From the NCBI GenBank assembly GCA_022606425.2, contig JAHDVF020001050.1, positions 1,204,001 through 1,268,000 on the forward strand: a DNA stretch of 64,000 bases, written 5' to 3'. This stretch comes from Lepidostoma basale (Eukaryota; Arthropoda; Insecta; Trichoptera; Lepidostomatidae). The notes under the pieces were generated by a model. The model was not told the DNA's origin. It saw only the letters and a list, made by a program, of their open reading frames with translations, and made no database searches. Positions 42,298-52,160 of the stretch are shown here, piece after piece (position 1 is the stretch's first letter; every line of letters starts with the position of its first letter). A program made the position numbers and the translations under genes.

Positions 42298-43217
42298 GGG
42301 GTGTTAGTTGAAGTTTGCCGGTTTTTTCAATAAAGAAAACGCTCAATTCTCAAGGGAATCCCAAATTTTTTTTATTCAAAGTATTGACCATCGGATTCTA
42401 TACATTTTGCCCATCTTTGAGGCAAATCATGGATATCATTCCAAAAAAAAAATTTCTCTTTCGAGGCAAACCATTCGACGAGCCATTTTTCGACTTTTTC
42501 AAAATTGGCGTAGCGCTGCTCTGCGAGTGAGTGTCCCATCGATGCGAAAAGGTGATAGTCGGACGGGGCAAGGTCTGGAGAGTTCGGCGGGTGCGGTAAT
42601 ATTTCCTAATTCAATGCTTTGAGAGTCTTCTTCACCACTTTAGCTGTATGTATGGTTTTTAGATTTTCGATTTGTTTCTCGTTCATTTGGTGTGGTACCC
42701 ATTTTCCATACTTTTGGATCTTTCCCATGGCTTTTAAACGTTGGAAAATTGCTCCTCGGGTCACATTAAGTGTTTGGGCCAATTGTTGTTGCGATTGGGT
42801 TGGGTCTTCATCCAATAACGCCTGCAATTCCTCGTCTTCGAACTTTTTCGTTGCACCAGGATGTTCATTGTCTGTTAAATCGAAATCTCCACTTTTAAAT
42901 TGACGAAACCATGTCTCACATGTTCTAATCACTGGAGCATGTTCACCATAAGTTTCTACCAGCAACCGATGAGCTTCAACTGCTTTTTTCTTTTGATGAA
43001 ATAAGAAAAGCAACGAATGCCGCAAATGCGATTTACTTGGAACGAAACTCGACATATTCACTGAGGTAAACAACTATGACACTATTATTTTGGCAGAATG
43101 TAACTTGTGTATTTTTGAAGGTTAATGTCCATAGAAAAATGTGACATAGATGCCAAATCATAGAAATGTATACATATCTCTAGCGACATCTATGAGTAAA
43201 ACCGGCAACTAACACCC
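42298..43217 (-). mobile_element. Internally deleted mariner
   Basis: About 920 bp with inverted ends GGGTGTTAGTTG...GCCGGTTTT and AAAACCGGCAACTAACACCC. Only the N-terminal part of a transposase is kept. LINE-A-type sequence lies on both sides (42182-42290 and 43226-43505). Confidence 0.8.
42606..43073 (-). pseudogene. mariner transposase N-terminal domain
   Basis: 155 open codons: LRHSLLFLFHQKKKAVEAHR, RTCETWFRQFKSGDFDLTDN, GATKKFEDEELQALLDEDPT, QSQQQLAQTLNVTRGAIFQR and KWVPHQMNEKQIENLKTIH. This is the paired helix-turn-helix DNA-binding half with the WVPH(Q/E)L-like linker. It ends KKTLKALN where the catalytic half should follow, which is deleted. A different mariner lineage from the 40242 copy. 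Confidence 0.85.
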
Positions 43218-43225
43218 ATATATAT

Positions 43226-43505
43226 TAACCATTATTTCTTCATCCATGCGTTCTATAGGTCTAAACAAACGCATAGATCCTTTAATAATTTTGGTTATAA
43301 TACTTTCTTCCGCTCTACATGCATCTCCCTAGTATCAGCTTTGAAATTCTGTCGTACATCGTTTTACAACACATGCATCTAAGTATCTCATCTCTACTCC
43401 ATTTTTTCTGCTCTTTTTCTTCTTCTGATAATTCCATGCTTCGCTTCCATATATCAAGGTTGGTATTAAGACTTCATTGTGTAATTTTCATCTTACCAAC
43501 CTTTA
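43226..43505 (-). mobile_element. LINE-A internal-to-3' fragment
   Basis: Antisense RMDEEIMV, KIIKGSMRLFRPIER-like and MRYLDACVVKRC, ending in a NEVLIPTLIYGSEAW-like part. Probably related to the LINE-A sequence left of the mariner, or a separate (GTT) subfamily copy. Confidence 0.7.
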
Positions 43506-43597
43506 CCCTAGTCGTTAGTAAAAAATACAAAGGTGCAAATAATATAAGTCTATTGAAGGCGTACATTGGAATCCAAAATATAATTATATAATATAGT

Positions 43598-44790
43598 ATG
43601 AAGAGTGACAAAGTTTGGGATGTGCAAGGTGCCTTTATGAATGGCAGAGGATGTATGGATCAAATTTTCGGACTTCGTACATTGACAGAGAAGTTTCTGA
43701 CCAAAAATCGCAAACTTTTCTGTGCGTTTGTCGACTTACAAAAAGCATATGATTACGTTTATAGAGAAAAATTGGGGAAAATATTGTCTGAATATGGAAT
43801 AAGTACAAAACTGATCACGGCAATTAAGTCGCTATACACGGAAAGCACTGATAGTGTCAGAGTAAATGGAGATCTTACAGCCTGGTTTGATATCAATAAA
43901 GGTGTCAAACAAGGTTGCGTAATGTCCCCGTGGTTATTTAATCTGTATATGGACAATTGTATGAAAGAGCTGAAAAGGTTGGATGTAGGTACCAAAATGA
44001 GCGGAGTGTCAGTAAGCTGTCTCTTGTATGCGGATGACGCTGTCCTACTTGCTGACAACGAGCATGAACTACAAGTCCTGGTGAATTGTATGTATGAGGT
44101 ATGCATGCAAAATCATCCATAATGAATAATAAATAAGTCCAAGGTAATGATTTTTGAAAAGGAAGAAACCATGACAGTCTGCAACATTAGCGTGAATGGT
44201 GAAAACTTGGAGCAAGTAGTTGAGTTTGTGTATTTAGGTGGTATGTTTACAAGAGATGGGAGAGTGGAGAGGGATATTGAAAGAAGGGTTGGGGCAGGCA
44301 ACAAAGTGAATGGTGCACTTAAAGTTGTCATCGCAAACAAAAACCTATCCAAAAAAGCTAGAATGGCAGTGCACAATGGTGTTCTTCTACCGACCCTTAT
44401 GTATGGAAGCGAAGCATGGAACTGGCAAAGGAAGGATGAAAGTAGAATAAATGCAGTAGAAATGAGATCTCTTAGACGAATGTGTGGATATTCTGTGTAT
44501 GATAGAGTGTCGAATGAAAATATAAGAAGTGAATGTGGTGCGAATGATGGTGTTATAAACAAAATAAGGAAAGGATCATTAAGATGGTTTGGACACATGG
44601 AAAGAATGAATGTTTACGATGTAAATGGAACTATAAATAGAGGAAGACCGAGGAAAACGTGGCACTATCAAGTAAATCAAATATTGAATGTTGGCCACAG
44701 GAGGAGTCAGAGAAATCGACGCGCGTGCATGACACGATATATGAATGTTGAGGAAGCGAAAGAAATATGTCAGTAAAGGAAAGTGTGGAG
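43598..44790 (+). pseudogene. LINE-A reverse transcriptase and C-terminus
   Basis: The best sense-strand copy. It starts MKSDKVWDVQGAFMNGRGCM (the true start is lost), palm FCAFVDLQKAYD at residues 41-52, KGVKQGCVMSPWLFNLYMDN, and YADD at residues 144-147 (44027-44038). A deletion near 44110 gives stops, then a second open frame from 44147 covers MIFEKEETMTVCNISVNGEN, RRVGAGNKVNGALKVVIANK, MYGSEAWNWQRKDESRINAV and GRPRKTWHYQVNQILNVGHR. It ends at 44790 without a tail, where the short element starts. No endonuclease is present. Confidence 0.9.
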
Positions 44791-44799
44791 GTATATACA

Positions 44800-45165
44800 G
44801 TTAATTAAAAGAACGGTGGATACGTGGAATATAAATTAAATAACCATTAAAGTCCGGATCGTCCAGCTGACATGTGGACCATAAAAAATAACATTATGTG
44901 TTATGTTATATTTATTTTGTTATTTTATTTTATATCATTGTATTTCATATTATTTGTTTTAGATTTATTTTGTGGACGTTGGACAATCGAAACGTGCGCG
45001 GGAGATGTCTATTGGTGACGATGAGGTTCGCAACCCATCACACCGGGTTTCACGCCGCGCCGGGGCGAAAAGAGAAGGATGGAGTGCTGCATCGGTTAAA
45101 GTGTGGCAGTCCATTATTTATGCCTACAGCTTCGGAGAGACGGCATGATGGTTAGTTAGTTTTTT
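44800..45165 (+). mobile_element. LINE-A-tailed short non-autonomous element
   Basis: The body (GAACGGTGGATACGTGGAAT, GTCCGGATCGTCCAGCTGAC, GGACGTTGGACAATCGAAAC, CGCGCGGGAGATGTCTATTG-like) has no match to LINE-A, while the last about 60 bp (GTCCATTATTTATGCCTACA to TTAGTTAG) is the LINE-A 3' end. It matches 49120-49614 on the other strand. Confidence 0.75.
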
Positions 45166-45189
45166 TTTAATTAATTTTTTTTTTAAATG

Positions 45190-46402
45190 TACGTGTCACA
45201 ATATGGGTATGGAACTGGCAGTAGAAGTGAGATCTCTTTGACTAATGTGTGTCTGTGTATGATTAGAGTGTCAAATGCAAGTATAAGAAGTGAATGCGGT
45301 GCGAATGAAAGTGTTATTAACCCTTAACGTACCGTGTTCAAAACAAAACGCTCGCTCCCATGTGGTAAATTCAGTTTACCGCTAACTTTATCTAAATATC
45401 AAGCATATGACTCGATGAATCAAAATTTAATTTATGTCACCTTGTAGGGAATTTTATTAGGAATAGATCGATATCTATAACATACATGTATTATTTGAAA
45501 AACATATCATTATTAATTTTTTTCTGGAACCATGCGATTTCTGATATGGAATGCGTCACAGCATACGAGCAACTGGACACCAAGAATAAACTTGTCTCCG
45601 CGCCGCGGCCGGCGGGGCGAGACTTTACGAGATTTTACGTATGATAAAGGCACCTAGGCAAAATGTATAGTACGTTCAAGACAACGAGTACGTATTAATA
45701 TTTGTCCCTTTGGTAAAGTGTTAATATTTTCACAGTTCTGATATTATTAAGTTGCGTGCTGCGTTTCCATCCACAGTCGGTATTATTACGTACCTATTGA
45801 AAAGGTCAAACATATAATTTATAATACGTTCAAAACAGCGAGTAAGTATTTGTCATTTTTGATAAAGTTGTAAATATTAGCAAAACAAATTCTACCTTAA
45901 CACGAATGAAGGTGAGGGCAGTCTTAGAAAATATTTTTTTTTGGGAAGAAGGAAGTAATTTTTTGCTTTTTTTTTATTACGAAATATTGAGAACACTTCA
46001 ATGGAGGATTACAATTTTTTTTATAATATTAGGGTCCATAGATTTTAAGAAAATCAACTTTAAATTGGCAGTGGAAACTCAATTGACCACATGGCAACGC
46101 GACGGTTAACAAAATAATGAGAAGGTCGTTAAGATGGTTTGTACACATGGAAAAAATGAGTGAAGACAGAATGGTGAAGAAGGTATATGTAAACGACGTA
46201 AAGGGAGCTAGAAATAGAGGAAACGTGGCACGATCAAATCTATATATCGGTAACGTGAGGAGTCGGAGAAATCTACGCGCGTGCATGACATGATGTATGA
46301 ATGTAGAGGAATCGAGAGAAGTGTGTCAGGACAGAACGGTGTAGCGTTCCATTCTTTCTGCCTATCCCTCCGGGAAACGGGGTGATGGTTAGTTAGTTAG
46401 TT
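45190..46402 (+). mobile_element. LINE-A split by piggyBac-like element
   Basis: The 45190-45320 part (MELAVEVRSL, SNASIRSECGANESVI) continues after the insertion at 46106 (NKIMRRSLRWFVHMEKMSED, KGARNRG, RNLRACMT) to the TTAGTTAGTTAG tail. Removing 45321-46109 restores GTTATTAACAAAATAATG. Confidence 0.85.
45321..46105. mobile_element. piggyBac-like non-autonomous element, copy 2
   Basis: 785 bp, TTAA at 45317-45320 and 46106-46109, nearly identical to 12820-13605. Includes GCGCCGCGGCCGGCGGGGCG at about 45600. No transposase. Confidence 0.85.
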
Positions 46403-46404
46403 AG

Positions 46405-46515
46405 TCACGATGTTTGAGTATAGATGTAACATATCTCGAAAGGTTTGTCAGAATAAAACAGTGTGGCGGTTTAGTTTTTCTGGATTCCCTTCGGAGAAAT
46501 GGCGTGCTGGTAGGA
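46405..46515 (+). mobile_element. LINE-A terminal remnant
   Basis: Degraded: CACGATGTTTGAGTATAGAT, AAAACAGTGTGGCGG and TTCGGAGAAATGGCGTGCTG align to the LINE-A end. Confidence 0.55.
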
Positions 46516-46818
46516 TGTTTATAATCGTTATATATCTCTTTCGTTGTATATCATATTTTAATATATGTATTCAAATGTAATAATTCGAATTTTGAATTCT
46601 CTCATAGGGGTCCAACCAATACATCTACAGTAATACACATCTTTGCATTCGACAGAGAGCAAAACTTTGTTTTTGGTTAGAAATTTATTGACTTCCCTTA
46701 TAGGGGCACCCCCATAGTAGTTTATGACAGCGTAATAATAATTATTGCTCCTAGCAGGGTGGTGCGTGGTCTTTTTGTGAAACGTAACTTTATCAAAGAC
46801 AGGCAAATCAACAGTACG
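46516..46818 (-). other. Unrecognised open frame
   Basis: The minus strand frame 46806-46558 is open for 82 codons and reads NYYGGAPIREVNKFLTKNKV and VECKDVYYCRCIGWTPMREF. The composition is less repetitive than neighbouring chance frames. I do not recognise it; no ribosome-start context or intron signal helps. It may be a piece of an unclassified element or chance. Confidence 0.2.
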
Positions 46819-46819
46819 T

Positions 46820-47045
46820 TATTTATTGTTTCTTGAACAATGATGTAAAACTTCATATTAAAAAATCAATGCGAATAAAAACGTTAGTTCTCTAGAAGTT
46901 TTAAAATAATTTATTTGAATAAGATGATACGTAATTTATGGGAATGACACTGGTAATGGAATGACATGAATTTAATAATGCCCAAGAAAGGTGAAACATA
47001 TTATTCCCATGGGTAAAAGGGACATTTTTGGTAGATGTTGATAAT
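46820..47045. mobile_element. HH1 foldback repeat, rearranged
   Basis: Starts TTATTGTTTCTTGAACAATG; arm ACGTTAGTTCTCTAGAAGTT; centre AATAATGCCCAAGAAAGGTG then AAACATATTATTCC. The right arm is truncated and leads into a poly(A). Confidence 0.6.
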
Positions 47046-47084
47046 AAATAATGAAAAAAAAAAAAAATTATTATATAATATATT

Positions 47085-47225
47085 AAGTGGGCTTCCACTT
47101 GTATTTAACGTCTCCCGACCGTTTTCGGCAGCTTGCTGCCATCTTCTGGGATATTCCACTAGAAGATGGCAGCAAGCTGCCGAAACCGAGAGGAGACGTT
47201 AAAATCAAGTGGAAGTCCGCTAAAT
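47085..47225. mobile_element. HH7 foldback hairpin
   Basis: Inverted arms 47090-47150 and 47156-47222 share CTTCCACTTG/CAAGTGGAAG, AACGTCTC/GAGACGTT and a GGCAGC-AA-GCTGCC stem. Each arm carries a hammerhead-like core (minus 47113-47150, plus 47158-47200): (C)AGAAGA, T, stem, GAAAC or GAAAA, then CGGTC on the minus arm. The base expected to be U4 is A in both arms, and the plus arm lost GTC. Confidence 0.5.
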
Positions 47226-47309
47226 ATGTAATAATAAAGAAATTTTGTGTCAATTTATTATTAAATTTTTGTATTTAATTATTCAATACTACATTATTTT
47301 TACAACAAC

Positions 47310-48645
47310 TACAACAACAAACCATCACGCCGTTTCCCCGCAGGGGTAGGCAGAGAGAATGGACCGCCACACTACTCTATCCTGGCACACCTCTCTAGCT
47401 TCCTCCACATTCATACATCGAGTCATACACGCACGTCGATTCTTCCGGCTTCTGACATGACCAACCTTTAATATTTGATTAATTTGGTCATGCCATGTTT
47501 TCCTCGGTCTACCTCGACTGCTTACTCCATTTACATTGTTAACGTATACTTTTTTAACCATTCTTTCTTCACCCATGCGCTCCATATGTCCGAACCAACG
47601 AAGCGAACCTTTCATAATTTTGTTAATAATACCTTCTTTCGCTCTACACTCCTTCCTAATATCAGCATTTGAGATTCTGTCGTACATCGTTCTACCACAC
47701 ATACGTCTTAGGGACCTCATCTCTACCGCATTTATTCTCCTCTCATCTTTCTTCTGCCAGTTCCATGCTTCGCTTCCATACATAAGGGTTGGAACCAGAA
47801 CTCCATTGTGAACGGCCCTTTCGCTTTCATTGATAAATTCTTGTTTCCAATAACTACTTTTAAAGCTCCATTTATATTTCTTTGTTACCCGCACCAACCC
47901 TTCTTTCGACGTTACTATCCGTTCGGGCATCTGCTGTGAACATGCTACCTAAATACACAAATTCCCTCACCTGTTCCAAGTTCTCTTCGTTCACACTTAT
48001 ATTACAAACTGTCATTTGCTCTTCCCTTTCGAAAACCATCACCTTTGACTTTCCGACATTCATCATTAAATCATTTGACTTGCATACCTCATTCATTCTC
48101 GACACCAAGACTTGTAATTCGTCCGCACTATCCGCAACGAGAACGGCATCGTCCGCGTAAAGCAGACAGTTTACAGACAGATCACTCATCTTAGTACCAG
48201 CATTTATACCTTTAAGTTCTTTCATACACTTGTCCATATACAGATTGAACAACCAAGGGGACATCACGCAGCCCTGCTTAACACCCTTCGTGATATCAAA
48301 CCAGGGCGTGATGTCCCCATTTACCCTAACACTGTCAGTGCTCCCTGCGTAGAGAGAAGCAACCGCCCGTATCAGTTTTGTGCTCACTCCGTATTCGGAC
48401 AAGATTGACCACAGTTTTTCTCTTTTCACTCGATCATAGGCTTTTTGCGAATCGACAAACGCACAGAAAAGCTTACGGTTTTTGGCCATAAACTTCTCCG
48501 CAAGCGTTCGAAGTGCAAAAATCTGATCCATACAACCTCTTCCGGTCATAAAAGCGCCTTGAACATCCCATACTCTTTTAGTCGTCGTCTTTTTTACTCT
48601 TTCTATTAAAATTCGACCGTAGAGTTTACCAACGGCGCTTTATTT
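47310..48645 (-). pseudogene. LINE-A reverse transcriptase and C-terminus, (GTT)n subfamily
   Basis: The longest copy. From the right: AVGKLYGRILIERVKKTTTK, RVWDVQGAFMTGRGCMDQIF, FCAFVDSQKAYDRVKREKLW, KGVKQGCVMSPWLFNLYMDK, YADD at 48159-48148, EQMTVCNISVNEENLEQVRE and RRVGAGNK, then a frameshift near 47890, then MYGSEAWNWQKKDERRINAV, KIMKGSLRWFGHMERMGEER, GVSSRGRPRKTWHDQINQIL and RSILSAYPCGETA. It ends in GTTGTTGTAGTTGTTG on the minus strand. Only the N-terminal RT blocks and any endonuclease are missing. Apart from the single frameshift it is open. Confidence 0.92.
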
Positions 48646-49075
48646 TTACATTATTTTTACGCTCCCCTTATTTCTAATACATTTATACTTATTAAGGTTC
48701 TTCAACATTAATGCATCGTGCATGCCCACACGTCGATTTCTCCGAGTCTTTGTGTGAGCGACATTTAATATTTGATTGATTTGACGTGTCACGCCTTCCT
48801 CGGTCTTCGTCTATTTCTAGCTCCGTTCACTTTATTTGCATATACTATCTTCACCATTCTGTATTCACATTTTTTTAATGTGTAATTTTTTTCATAAAAC
48901 TTTCATTCGCATTGCATTCACTTGTTATATTTGCATTTGAAATTCTATCATATACAGATTTACTAACATTCGTCTAAAAGATCTCATTTCTAGTGAATTT
49001 TGTTCTATTATATTTCTTTTGCCCAGTTCCACGCTTCACTTTCATATACGAGTATAGAGGTTGGCACAACAGCAC

Positions 49076-49838
49076 AATTGAAGACTACAGGGAAAAAACA
49101 AGGAATGTCAGTAGAAGGTACTAACTAACTAGCTAACCATCACGCCGTCTCCCCGAAAGGGTAGGCAGAAAGAATGGAATGTCACACTTTTACTGATGCG
49201 GCACTCCATCCTTCTCTTTTCGCCCCGCGGGAGACGCGGTGTGATGGGTTGCGAACCTCATCGCCACCAATAGGCATCTCCCGCGCACACTTCGATCGTG
49301 CAACACCCACAAATTAAATCTAAAACAAATAATATAAAATACAATGATATAAAATAAAATACCAAAATAAAATTCATTTAACACAAAATGTTCTTTTTAG
49401 ATGGTGCACATATTGTCTATTTAATTTTTGTTCCACGTCTCCACCGTTTTTTTAATTTAGCACATAATGTAATAACACATAATGTGTTTTTCGATGTTGC
49501 ACATGTTGACATGGACGATCCGGACTTTTGTGTTTATTTAATTTATGTTACACGTATCCACCGTTTTTTAAATTAGCTGTAATTAGGCACTTAACCAGCA
49601 AGAACTTAAAAATAAGTAGAAGGTTAATTTGAATAATTTGAGAATGAAGCTAATCAAAGTCTTTATATTTCTTAGCAATTAGCAATCGATTATCTGGCCA
49701 TAGTCGATGACACACGTGATTTTTGAATATGAAAATTTTACTGTGGATAGTTACGTACAAATGCCGCTAGATGGCATTATTACATTTATTTTAAATTTTT
49801 AACTGACATTCCTTGTTTTTCCACTGTAGTCTTCAATT
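49076..49838. mobile_element. DNA element with 36-bp terminal inverted repeats
   Basis: Left arm 49076-49111 (AATTGAAGACTACAGGG...GGAATGTCAGT) and right arm 49802-49838 are near-perfect complements. It lies within LINE-A. No transposase; superfamily unknown. Without its own nested insertion it would be about 260 bp. Confidence 0.65.
49120..49614 (-). mobile_element. LINE-A-tailed short non-autonomous element, full copy
   Basis: 495 bp on the minus strand, bounded by the 10-bp direct repeat AGTAGAAGGT (49110-49119, 49615-49624). The 3' end (49120-49185) is the LINE-A tail with SAYPFG-like coding remnant. The body holds two partly repeated units (CACCGTTTTTTTAATTTAGC and CACCGTTTTTTAAATTAG about 120 bp apart). 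No Pol III boxes recognised. Confidence 0.8.
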
Positions 49839-49903
49839 ATGCACTGCCATTTAAAGTTTTTTTAAATAGTATTTTATTTACGATGACAACTTTAAGTGCA
49901 CCA

Positions 49904-50093
49904 ATTACAATAATATATAATAGTAAACACGATTGTTACATGGTTTTACTTGGATTTAATTTATATCATATATATCAAATTTGTCACTACTATTTATAAT
50001 ACATAATTAACAAGAAAACCATGAAACAATCGTGTTTACTATAATAAATTAAAAATGAAGTTTTACAAAATTAATATAATACTTCAACTGTCA
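49904..50093. mobile_element. HH5-derived foldback without ribozyme centre
   Basis: 190 bp bounded by the 12-bp direct repeat TTAAGTGCACCA (49892-49903, 50094-50105), inserted in LINE-A. Arms ATAGTAAACACGATTGTT and its complement; TTGGATTTAATTTATAT and AAATTTGTCACTA are shared with HH5 at 62735. Confidence 0.7.
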
Positions 50094-50177
50094 TTAAGTG
50101 CACCATTTATTTTGTAGCCTCACCCACAACCCTTCTTTAAATTCCCTTCCCCACTCTCCCAATCTTTGTAAACAAAC

Positions 50178-50628
50178 AAATCAAATCAGTTATTTTTTAA
50201 GGCAATTGAGAACTGGTAAAAAAATAATTTGTGTATAGTATACTACCAGAAACGCACGAGAGATGGTTCAACATTAGGATGACAGGATACTCTCCAGAAT
50301 TAAGAGTATTTGCCTTCTGAACGTACTTTCACTAATATGAAAGACGTCGATCTCCGAGGAGACCTCGTTCAGCAGATTAATTGCTCTTCCCACCGGTGTC
50401 ACCAGAGGCAGGTTGGTTCTGGCGGGCGGTAGGTAAAACAATCTATGCTGTCGCTGTCGGAGATATCTATCAGGGACAAAAAGCCGAACGCCCTCCAGCA
50501 CGGCAGAGTTCTCAAAATATCCCCTGAGTAATCTAAAGAAATGGGTTATGAGATGCCCATCTCTTCGAAGCTGCAGAGAGTTGGCTCCAAGCATTCCCAA
50601 AAGAAATGCCGTATTACATAATACTTGT
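50178..50628 (-). pseudogene. LINE-B C-terminus and 3' end
   Basis: The minus strand reads MGMLGANSLQLRRDGHLITH, FFRLLRGYFENSAVLEGVRL and RQRQHRLFYLPPARTNLPLV, then INLLNEVSSEIDVFHISEST. 108 open codons. 3' tail (TTTGA)n. The upstream portion is lost. Confidence 0.85.
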
Positions 50629-50949
50629 TATTATAGCAGGTTATAAAAACCGTGTACAGGGTAAATGATCAATGAATAAATAAATAAGTTAACACGATAT
50701 CGGCCGCCACTGAGTGGTACTTACCGCAAATTATATAGCAACCCTTACAAGTGTATATATCATCTCACCCTTCCGCGGGCCCATTGTAACTAATCGTCTT
50801 AACGTTTCATTTATTGTTGGCCAGTAAATGCAGCGTATTAGGGTTTTCATTAACAATAACACAGAACAAAGCAGCGGTCTTAGCAGACGTACAACTGTTT
50901 AATACTTTTGAGACAGTACTGTACTGTATTCTCATTTAATATGCCCATA
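50629..50949. other. No gene recognised
   Basis: Unique-looking sequence, partly GC-rich (50760-50785). Confidence 0.35.
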
Positions 50950-51480
50950 TAGACGATGAAATTATAGAAGAAATACACGAATTCAAATATTTAGGAGTCC
51001 TAATAGATAACAGACCAACATTTTTTTATGTTATTTATTATTTCGGCATTCACTTTGTGGTATGACATGATTAAATTGTAAATAAAACGCTTGTTTTTCA
51101 CCACTTGAGTATTATATTTTACACTAGTTTTGGAAGCTACAGATGCTTCCATCTACAGGCTTAAATATAAACTCATTTTATTCATCAGTTTATATTTAAA
51201 CTTGTAGATGGAAGCATCTGTAGCTTCCGAAACTAGTCGTGTAAAATATAATACTCAAGTGGTGAAAAACAAGTGTTTTATTTACAATTTGACCAGCTTT
51301 TTCACAAAATACAAAATATGTTATTAAGAAGATGGCTAAAAAAATATCACTTCTGGGCAGAATTAGACGATATATCAGCGCCGAAACATACAAGCCTGTA
51401 TATAACTCAATTATTCTCCCTCATATCAATTACTATAGCAGCATATAATTTATACCTTGGGAGATATTGGATGTCTGTTA
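50950..51480 (+). pseudogene. LINE RT fragment split by HH8 foldback
   Basis: 50955-51015 reads DDEIIEEIHEFKYLGVLIDN, and after the insertion 51305-51450 reads KKISLLGRIRRYISAETYKP and VYNSIILPHINYYSSI. Together they form the RT thumb and connection region of a CR1/Jockey-type LINE. Neither end nor a tail is present. Confidence 0.65.
51073..51291. mobile_element. HH8 foldback hairpin
   Basis: Arms of about 100 bases (AAATTGTAAATAAAAC... and complement) nearly perfect, with about 10 bases of spacer. Both arms carry the core: minus CTGTAGA, T, GGAAGC-loop-GCTTCC, AAAAC, TA, then GT; plus TTGTAGA (51202-51208), T, same stem, GAAAC (51229-51233), TA, GTC (51236-51238). Long stem I (AC/GT then TTATATTTA/TAAAATATAA). 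The core base A6 is replaced by U in both. Confidence 0.6.
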
Positions 51481-51504
51481 AATTTTGTCTTCTTTATCGA
51501 TGAC

Positions 51505-51893
51505 TATTTTATTTATTTATTCATTTATTTATTTATACATGATGCACAAATGAGACATTACAAACGAAAAACATTTAGGCGACTCATTTGGACACAAAAC
51601 GGTGTTACAAAGATAAGATAAAATAACATGAGACCAAAATATCATACATATCAGAAGGAATCCAAATATGTCGACGTCAGTGAGACAGTAGTCTTTCCAG
51701 AATTTGTGATATTTTTTTATGAATACTGCACCACTAACACTGAAAATGTCCAAATCCGAGATGATTAGATTCAGCGTGCGAATTGCTCTTTCTATTGGCA
51801 TCACCAAAGGCAGGTTGGTTCTGCGTTACGGAGCAAAGAACAATTGATGCCGGCGCTGTCGTAGGTAGTTATCAGGAACAAAAAGACCTTTAG
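51505..51893 (-). pseudogene. LINE-B C-terminus
   Basis: The minus strand reads FVPDNYLRQRRHQLFFAP, a stop, then RRTNLPLVMPIERAIRTLN and SDLDIFSVSGAVF, with a TAAATAAATGAATAAATAAA tail. A divergent subfamily. Confidence 0.75.
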
Positions 51894-51894
51894 C

Positions 51895-52160
51895 TTATAT
51901 CGAGCCAAAACTTCCATCAGTTCTCGCTTCCAACCATTTCTGCCACCTGCTGAGGTTTTCCAGTTTCTCATCTGCAGTAGTTGAGCAGCGTACTTCTTCA
52001 CCTCATCCTCCCAACGGAGTCTAGACCTACTGACCTTTCTCCTTCTACATGGATGTCTCTCGAGGATTCTCTTAAGGTTAAATGATCTAAATGTGGCATT
52101 GTATTGTATTGTTTGCCTTTTGTGTCGGACGGAATGGTAGTAGTTAGGATCCAAAAGAAG
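51895..52160 (-). mobile_element. LINE C-terminal fragment
   Basis: The minus strand reads RRRKVSRSRLRWEDEVKKYA, QLLQMRNWKTSAGGRNGWKR and LMEVLARYKL, a RPRLRW-D-V...W...DR..W-type C-terminus. It is joined directly to the LINE-B fragment. Confidence 0.6.

Larger units (their letters stand above)
48690..50175 (-). mobile_element. LINE-A copy split by two insertions
   Basis: Pieces 48690-49072 (C-terminal and post-RT part), 49840-49903 (GCACTGCCATTTAAAGTTTT, GATGACAACTTTAAGTGCAC) and 50094-50175 (GCACCATTTATTTTGTAGCC, CCCACTCTCCCAATCTTTGT) are collinear in one antisense LINE-A. The gaps are a terminal-inverted-repeat element and an HH5-derived element. Confidence 0.8.

Noticed and set aside
45321..46105. 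Small frames within the 785-bp element
   Set aside because: No transposase motif, and both copies differ by changes that break the frames.
47085..47225. Rho-independent terminator-like hairpin
   Set aside because: This is eukaryotic DNA and the hairpin is a repeat-family foldback.
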